The notes under the pieces are model-generated. The model had not been told where the DNA came from, made no database searches, and saw only the letters and a program-made list of their open reading frames with translations. DNA of 64,000 nt, taken from contig JAFKAC010000121.1 in assembly GCA_025766275.1 (NCBI GenBank), forward strand, positions 1 to 64,000, written 5' to 3'. A program made the position numbers and the translations under genes. Shown here piece after piece: positions 56,641-64,000 of this stretch (within the stretch, counting starts at the first letter, position 1; every line of letters begins with the position of its first letter). Source of the stretch: Lactarius indigo. Lineage: Eukaryota; Basidiomycota; Agaricomycetes; Russulales; Russulaceae.

Positions 56641-58744
56641 AGACCCACCTGCATAGAACTCAATGATTCTGGTGCCACGTGCCACATTTCACCCTATCGT
56701 GATAATTTCTTGACTTACTGATCGCTTGAGCATCCAGTTTTCTTAAATGCAGCCAATGGCCAGCAGTTCCCAGCTGTGGGCACTGGAAGCATGGTGGTCA
56801 GCGTGCCGAATGGAAGCGGCAAGTCTGAGCTCACACTCAAGAACGTGTTGCATGCACCATCCATCAGCTACACCCTAGTATCCCTTAGGGCACTTGACAG
56901 CCTGGGCTACCGCATTGCAATCAGTGGGGGCCATCTCGAAATCCAGTCTGGCACAGGAGAATGCCTCGTGAGCATCACATGCACTCTGCACGGACTGTAC
57001 TGCGTTGCACATGAGTGTGAGGGCAGATACACTGTGGAGGTCATCAGCATCATGGAACTTCACAGGTGCATGGGGCATATCGTGCCTGCTAGCGCTGACA
57101 AGCTCATTGAGGACTGGCTCATCACCAGGATTGCACTCAACCCAAATTCGCAGGAGGAGCACTGCAATGTGTGCCTATACGCTCACGCCACTCACCAGCC
57201 CATCCCTAAGATGCGCATCAGTCCCCAGGCCAAGAACTTCGGTGACAGAATACACACCAATGTGTGGGGCCCCACCCCTGTCACAACCTGAAGCAGATGG
57301 CGGTATTTCATCACTTTCACCAACGATGCAACCTGGTACACAGTCACCTACCTCCTTGCTGAGAAGAGTGCTGCCTTCGCAAACTATTGTCAGTTTGAGG
57401 TGTGGGTGTGAACCCAGGACCACTGCACCGCAATCAAGGTCTTGTGATCAGACTGCGGCTGTAACACCGTCACGACGTTAGCTCGACTTGAGCTTCAATA
57501 AGGCGACTTGATAACTCAGCTGATCACGTGCTAAGGCATATGGCACAAAGGCTTCTCCTAGATGTTTGAAGACACTAGTATGACGGTGGCACTCTTAATC
57601 GGGAAAGAGGCAAGATCCCGAATATGAGAGAAAGGAAGTGACGATTGAAGAAGACCAAGATGGCGTTTCTTGGTCTTCCGCAGCTATCTTAAATACAGAA
57701 GGAGCAGGCTTTCAAGCGCTGCTATGAGTCACAGTATTGTAGTGTCCAATGTATCGTGTAAGTACCACAATCCTAATACTACTACTACCTGTACTAGGAT
57801 CGAGTCATCCCTCAACGCCTACCTCCTATCGTAAACTCCAAGTCTGTGACTAATCTACCTTACAGCCGTAGCCACAACCGGTACAGTAAGGGTCCAATAC
57901 GTGCAATCATAACAGCGGCAGTGAGTACCTGAGCAACACGTTCAGCAAGCATCTTGCTGATGCCAGCACAGCTTGCAGACTCACTGTCCATGATTCCCCC
58001 CAGCTTAATGGTGTCACCGAGTGCCTTAACCACACCCTGGTTGAGAAGGTGCACACTTCAGAGACCCTGTTTGGGTGCACGACCTGAACAGCTCCAAGCT
58101 GGACCCAAGAGCGCGCGAAGGGCACTGGATTGGCTTCGATACCAAGTCGTGTGGCCACCAAGTGTACTGGCCCTCGAACAGGTCAGTCAGCATCAAGTGC
58201 AACATGTACTTTGCCACAGCCAAATGGCTTGAGGGGGAGAAAATGGACATACCTACCTCCAAAACTTTGTGCAAGCTGCGTGCTGCATCCATACCATTAC
58301 TGTCGCCCCCGCTGCCGTCACCTTCAGTGCATCCCCAGCCAGCTTCAGCCCCCACACATCAGTCTCAGCAGTTGTCACTATTGTCGCTGTCATTGCTGTC
58401 AGAAGTTGAGTCTATGTTGCCTGAGCCAGAACCAGAGCACACCACCTGCCTCAGAAAGCCATCCCACATAGTCTGAGAGCTCCAAGCTGGAATTGGTGTT
58501 GTGTCCACATGCCATTCAGACCCTGTCATACCCAGGGGGATTTCCATCCCTGGTAGCTTCGCAGATGATGAGGGGGAGTCCATCAATATGGTGTGGTCTG
58601 TTGAGAGTGGTCTGCTGACTCTACACAAAGATTGGGTCGGAGTTGAAATGGCTCTGGTGGCTGAAACGGCTGACTCCAAAGCACTAGAACCCCGCAACCT
58701 TGCTGAGGCGGAACACTGGCCCGACTGGCCACTCTGGGAGCAGG
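56641..58744 (+). pseudogene. Copia element G: protease, integrase, start of RT, broken
   Basis: Protease NDSGATCHISPY (about 56662), GAG-pre-integrase MELHRCMGH (about 57052), integrase core start NFGDRIHTNVWGP, then SDCG at the 57450 junction. After the solo LTR it resumes SEYLSNTFSKHLADAST and QLNGVTECLNHTL. A further stretch (HDLNSSKLDPRAREGHWIGF) is followed by a Ser/Pro-rich linker and PDWPLWEQV, the usual start of copia RT, where element F begins. TGA stops (about 56719, 57289, 57409, 57445, 58474) and at least one deletion or frameshift near 58060 inactivate it. RT, RNase H and the 3' LTR would lie beyond the window. Confidence 0.85.
57460..57914 (-). mobile_element. Solo chromovirus LTR inside the copia integrase (455 bp)
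   Basis: Minus-strand LTR of the A/B subfamily with perfect TSD GCGGC (57455-57459, 57915-57919). Removing it plus one TSD joins DCG to SEYLS in frame. TATTTAA at 57695 and ATCTTGGTCTT start at 57661, again 34 nt apart. Confidence 0.92.
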
Positions 58745-59295
58745 TGTAATGTCGTCACAACGTTAGCTCGACGTGAGTGCGATGCGGCGGTAACAACTTA
58801 GCGATAATCTCCACACGACGACACGAAGGTCCGTGTTCTTGCCTTAGTGAATACACGGAGGTACACCGGCAAGTCTGACTGACTTGTACTTGTCACAAAC
58901 GAAGTTGGACGCGAGGTGAAATGACACGAGAGGTAGAGAGAGAGAGTAGAGGAAACAGAAAACAAGTGACGATTCAAGAAGACCAAGATGGCGTATCTTG
59001 GTCTTCACGAGACATCTTAAATACAATTTGAGCAGGCTTTGAAGCGCTGCTATGAGTCACAGTATGTAGCATCCAATGTATCACAGAAACAACTCAAACT
59101 AATACTACTAGTACCTGTACTAGTATCGAGTCATGGAGGCACCGCTCAGTCAGCTATCGGTCGTAATTGCCTATCGCACTACCATATCACCGTAAGTAAG
59201 TCCGCAACTAATATACCTTACCGCCGTAGTTGCAACCGGTACAGTAAGGGTGTCATTCGTGTCAGAAGATCATCAGTCCGAGTCGAAACGTGACA
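58745..59295 (-). mobile_element. Element F 3' LTR (551 bp, minus strand)
   Basis: On minus it runs TGTCACGTTTCG..CATTACA, preceded by the polypurine tract (59299-59307). Long subfamily with a GA/CT repeat (about 58932-58950). TATTTAA at 59023 and the 11-mer start at 58989 (34 nt). The left edge abuts copia RT at 58744, so F was inserted into the copia element. Confidence 0.88.
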
Positions 59296-59324
59296 TCACC
59301 CCCTTTTCAGTGTGAGACCCTGGC

Positions 59325-62300
59325 TCACCAAAAGTCCCTAGCCGGCCAATCCCACTGCTCGTCTGCAATGCGCTCGAGTGCTGTGGCACGCTCCAGTTGG
59401 TAGATGGAGTCCCTTCTGTCATCCTGCGCACACTCGATCATGGCGCGGAGTTGACTGACTCGCGCTCAGAGACGGTCAAGCTCGTAGCTGGCCGCACGGA
59501 AGTGCGTGACCTCGGCTGTGAGTGACTCGTTGTTGATGCGGTTGAGCGCTCGGTCGGTGATCTTGTTGGCTTCAAAGATGACGAAGTCCTCGTGGGGGTA
59601 CGTGGGGCAGAGAGCAGCGGATACGTGTGGTTCGGCATAGAAGGGCTTACCATACACATGTGGCGAGCCCGGTATGACTCCCAGAATCAGGGGGTCCGCC
59701 CCTCCGATGATCTGGACGTGCGATGCGTCCCTCTCTACTCTGTCAGGCCCGGTGATGGGGCATTGAATGTGATGGGGTCTTCTGTTCACCCGGAACCCTT
59801 CAGGCGCAATGACATGCACGGGGTCCTCGGCGGTGGTGAACGGACGGTGATTGACGTCCTCAATACATGGGGGACCCGTTGGTGTAGACGAGCCAGGGTG
59901 TGACGCCGGGATTATCAGGGTTGCGTTTCGTTCGAAGGAAGGAATGTCTCGCCGGGTAATAATCTTCGTTGTCATGGCCAGCCTCAGCTGCCACCATCGC
60001 TGCCATCGCTCTCGCATCTCCCTCAGTCGGGCCACTGCTGAGTTGAGCTGCTCCTTCTGCCACTCCGCTGCTACTCTCCTCCATCCTTCCAACTCGTACT
60101 CCATCAGCGCTTGAACGCTGGTTGTTGCTCGGGAAAACTCTGTGAATGCCAATGAGGTCATCGCTTGGGGGGATAGCAGCGATGGGTTCTCGCTCACCGC
60201 GATCGTTTCGGAAGACGTGGACGACGGCTTGTTCGTCGTCGGGGGTGGTTGTTGGATCTGGGAATCTGGTGACGACGTTGATCCATTCTTGTGTGGTGAT
60301 GGGCCCCTCTGCTGGTGCAAGAGGTGTCCATGGTGTGAGCTGAGTGCTTGGTATTTCGGTGTCGTTGTCCTCAGCCAAGAGGGTGCGGGCGTCTTCTGCG
60401 AGGGAGTTGAGGAGCTGCACTTGTGTGACATGTCGCAATGGGGAGGTAGGCATATGAGTGGTGACAGAGCAAAGGAAAAGGGGATGACTTCCTTCAGTCT
60501 TTACGCTGCTCATTTTAACTGTTCTCTGGCGCATCTGGGTTTCCTGATATAGACGAAGCGCATCCGGCGCAAAGATGTCGTCCTTGTTGACCCACTGATT
60601 CTCCAAGTCTGGATATCCCTTCCATTTGACCAAGTATTGAAGGCGTCTTCCTCTGCCGAAGTGCTGGGAGTCTAGAATGGCCTCAACTTCATATTCTTCT
60701 TCCCCATCGATCAGCTCAGGCGGTGGCCGCATGAAGTTCTCCCCATGTAAGGAAGTTTGTTTGTACGGGGTGAGAAGGTCAATGTGAAATACTGGGTGGA
60801 TGCTCCACTGCGTGGGAAGTTCCAATCGGTAGTTATAAGGGGACATCACCTGTGTCACTCGAAAGGGGCCATGACGTCGCGCCATTAATTTCGCCATTGG
60901 TTGATTGGTTCAAAGGTGTTTCCCTTCTAACCATACAAGGTCGTTGACGCGGAATTTGGGTGTATCTTTGTTGTGCACCCAAGCTTCCTGGGCCTTCTTC
61001 ATGAGGCACTGGGCTTCTTCTCTAGCCTCCTTTAGCTGTGTGAGTTGTGCTGTTACTTGGGGAATAGGGGACTGCTTATTGGTCCAATCAGCGTGTGGGT
61101 CATATCCCATCAGAAGTTGAAATGGTGATTGCTTGGTGTGTTCATGTGGCCAGTTGTTGTGCGCGAATTCGGTGATTGGCAGATAAGTAGTCCAGTTATC
61201 TTGCCGCTCGTTTACCCAGAAACGCAAATACTGTTCTAGCCACTGATTGGTTCTCTCGGACTGCCCATCCATGTGCGGGTGATACGCTGTTGATATGTTC
61301 TGTTGAATCCCCAAAATGTGACAAGTCTCTTGGGCAAACTTTGACGCGAAGCAGGGGTCTCAGTCACTGATAATTTTACGCGGTAGTCCGAAGCGTTTGA
61401 ACACATGAGCTACGTACAGGGTCGCCGTTTCTTCTGTGGTGATTTCTTCTTTACAGGGTATGAAGACAGATGCCTTGCTACAGTTGTGATCTGTGACTGT
61501 CAGTATGCTGTCGTACCCCCTGGACAATGGGAGTTTAGTGATGAAGTCCATTGCCACCGTGTGAAACGGCATGGCCTCCAGTATTGGCGTGATGGGGTGT
61601 AGCATGGTGTGGATGGGTTTTGTGTTTACTTTGTTTCACTGACACTCCGCGCATCCTTGTACGTATTCATACACATCCTTTCGCAGCCGTGGCCACCAGT
61701 AGTGTCGTTCTAGAATTCATTGTGTCCTCGTGATTCCGGAGTGGCCGTGTATCGGCAGGTCATGGTGGTCGTGTATTAGCACACGGTGTGTTGATGTGGG
61801 TCCAGTTATTACGAACCTGCCGTCTTTATACCACTCTCCCTGTATCTTCTTCAAGTGATGCGGGTCCACCCACATCTTGATCACTTTTTTGTCCTGCTGG
61901 TGATGTGGTTGTTGTAGGTTTGGGTTTGCTATGAAGGTCTTTGCGGTGTTGATGGTTCTTACGAAGACTTCTGGAGGGAGGACAACGACCTCGCTGTTAT
62001 CCTCAACTCCCTGGTTATAGTCGGGTCGTTGCAACAGGGCGTCCACTCTTCCATTGTTCTTCCCCTTGATGTGATGAATCTCAAAGTCGTATTCGGAGAG
62101 TTCCAATACTTCCCTTGCGACTCGTCTGCTAATCTTTTGCGGCGACTTCCAGTATTGTAGGTTGAGGTGGTCGGAGTAAATTTTGATTTTGTGTGGGGCT
62201 CCTGCAAGTAGCGGTCTCCAATTTCGTAGCGCTTTGACTATTGCTAGCAGTTCTAAGTCGTAGATGTCATAGTTGCGCTCTGCCTCAGAGAGTGTCGCCG

Positions 62301-63515
62301 AGTAGTACCCTATGGGGTGTCGCTTTCCGTCAGCCTTCTTCTGTAAGAGTACGGCTCCCACCGCGTAGCCTGAGGCATCGACCTCCAGTTCAAACGGGTC
62401 TTGGAGGACTGGGTGTGCCAGTACTGGTTCTTCTGTTACAAGGCATTTCAGGGTGTTGAATGCCTTATCTTCCATTTCGGTCCATCTCCATTCTTCGTCC
62501 TTTCGTGTCAATGTGGTGAGTGGCTTGGCGTGAGTTGCAAAACTGTGAATGAAAAGTCTGTAAAAGTTGCAAAAACCTAGGAAGGATCAGATGTCTTTGA
62601 CCTTCGTTGGTGTCGGCCAGTCTTTGATGCCTTGAACTTTTACAGGATCCATGCGTGTTGCCCCCCTTTCAAGGATTACCCCCAGGTAATCCATTCGCGG
62701 TTGGTGGAAGAGGCATTTCTCGAGTTTAAAGTAGAGGTCGTGCTCCTCCGCCACGTGTAGGACATCGCGAACCGCCGACACATGGGCGTCTAGGTCATGG
62801 TCGAAGTGAGTTGCTATGCCAATATCATCCATGTAAACACATATTGTGGTGCCCCGACGCTCGTGCTTCGCAATGGTGTCACGATAGATGTGGTTCATCA
62901 TCGCTTGGAAGGTTGCCAGGGAATTAGTAAGGCCGAAGAACATGACTGTCGGCTCAAAAAGGCTGAACTTGGTTTTGAACGCCGCTTTCTCCTGGTCACC
63001 GTCGCATATACGTATGTTATTATAGCCCCAGCGAATGTCAAGCTTTGTATAGATGTGGGCATTACTAAGATCGAGAATGAGGTCCTGAATTAGTGGTAGC
63101 GGGTATTGGTTGCGGATGGTGTGTGAATTGATGACCCGGTAGTCCTGAATGGGTTGCAGCTTTCCGTCCTTCTTTTTAATGAAGAAGAAAGAGGATGCGT
63201 ACGGAGAGATGGAAGGGCGTAGGTAGCCCTGCTTCAATTTTTCCTCCAAAAACTCTTTGAGTTCGCCCTCTTCTTTTTGCGTCATGGGGTATATCTTGCA
63301 ATCTATAGTGGCCGGCGCGGATGGTTTAAAGTCAATTGTGTGGTCCCATGGTTGTGCCGGAGGGAAGCGGTGGGAGGCCTGCTCGCTGAAGAGCTTGTTA
63401 AACATTGCATACTCCGGAGGAAGTGCGGCCGCTGATTGTTGTTGCTTCGCCTGTATGGCCAGCTCCGTCGAGGTGGTAGTGTTATGATCTGACGCTTCGG
63501 ACCTCAATCACAGTA
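59325..63515 (-). pseudogene. Element F: chromovirus pol (RT to C-terminal extension)
   Basis: Minus-strand frame from the RT upstream linker (about 63507) to the TGA at 59325. TGA codons at 62587, 61717, 61636, 61360, 60910, 59860 and 59466 lie mostly where relatives have Arg. RT motif YMDD at 62824-62835. RNase H keeps the EVDASG and YSDH residues. Integrase finger (HGHSGITRT, CAEC), core ([25 protein letters not shown]), chromodomain about 60540-60700 (YEVEAILDSQHFGR, LVKWKGYPDLENQW). The shared extension has a ~19-bp deletion and frameshift near 59850. gag and protease are cut off by a further insertion at about 63516. Confidence 0.92.
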
Positions 63516-64000
63516 TGTCTCCACACTGCCTTTCCCCTTCTGTACTATACATTGTTACAAAAGAAGCTACTATTACTGGTGGCGTTGTTTCTCTTGATCT
63601 GAACTTCTGCTTACTCCGTTTAGTCTCTTTGATATTGTGTGGACTTGTGTTCATGTTGTTTGGAACCCTGTCCTATATAAACCTGTACTATAGACCGTAG
63701 GAAGCCAGACTTGGCTTTGTTTGCAATCTAGCAACCCTACTTCCGTATTTTGGTGTGACTTCGCCTCATTCCCCTCTTCTTGTGCATCCCCTACCTCAGT
63801 CCCTAACCAGGACACTTCGAAGTCTTTGCAGTTGAACTATATCAACGCGTCACACCTGTTATACTCTGTGCACTAGCAAGATCAAGTGTAGAGAAGTGTC
63901 AGACACTTCAGACGAGGAGTCCTACATTACAGAGTAGTGCTGCACCCTGTGCCACACTTTTGCCACTTGTATTTCATAGCAATAAGACAATAGAAGTCTT
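63516..64000 (+). mobile_element. Probable LTR of another element, truncated by the window end
   Basis: At about 63516 (TGTCTCCACACTG) similarity to chromovirus pol stops abruptly. The new sequence has TATATAAA at 63674-63681 and no ORF. It resembles a U3-R region on the plus strand. Family unknown; the edge and type are inferred from the broken F frame. Confidence 0.45.

Overview
The window looks like a repeat-rich piece of a filamentous basidiomycete nuclear genome, probably an Agaricomycete. Genes carry short introns of about 45-60 nt with GT..AG borders. The host and transposon families I recognise (Plavaka transposases, DUF6698, DUF6535, a VLIG-like GTPase family, chromodomain Ty3/gypsy elements) are typical of mushroom-forming fungi. 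I cannot name the species. All family calls are from my own reading; no search was run.

Left part (1-17.7 kb): a nested stack of chromodomain Ty3/gypsy retrotransposons. The tail of element A sits in the integrase of element B. B sits in the integrase of C, and C sits in the protease of the opposite-strand element D. D and a complete 7.8-kb element E (9827-17601, 496-bp LTRs, 5-bp TSD GCAGG) are both inserted in one DUF6698-type gene, whose reading frame resumes beyond E. Element order is LTR, gag, a -1 frameshift site, protease, RT, RNase H, integrase, chromodomain, then a conserved extension of unknown function. Every chromovirus LTR has a TATA box exactly 34 nt upstream of an 11-mer whose complement lies just after the 5' LTR. 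This is the arrangement expected for Tf1-like self-primed reverse transcription. The elements are broken almost only by TGA stops where relatives have Arg, a CpG-deamination signature.

Middle (17.7-36.7 kb): a decayed VLIG-like GTPase gene (minus), an apparently intact multi-exon Plavaka transposase (minus) with a divergent intact DUF6698 gene, a fragment of an ABC transporter, two unrecognised coding stretches and a DUF6535 pseudogene.

36.6-40 kb: two direct copies of a ~0.86-kb repeat. One is split by a TAA-flanked PIF/Harbinger-like element that itself carries a copia solo LTR. 40.4-45.8 kb: an SNF2-family helicase gene, intact apart from a 616-bp solo LTR between its two helicase lobes.

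Right part (46-64 kb): two non-autonomous hAT-like elements with 8-bp TSDs, one of them inside a copia RT relic. A Ty1/copia element (LTR 53897-54422, half-tRNA-type primer site) is interrupted in turn by a 1.07-kb poly(A)-tailed SINE-like insert, a gypsy solo LTR and gypsy element F (minus). F is itself cut by another LTR-like sequence running off the window. No rRNA, functional tRNA or CRISPR was seen.
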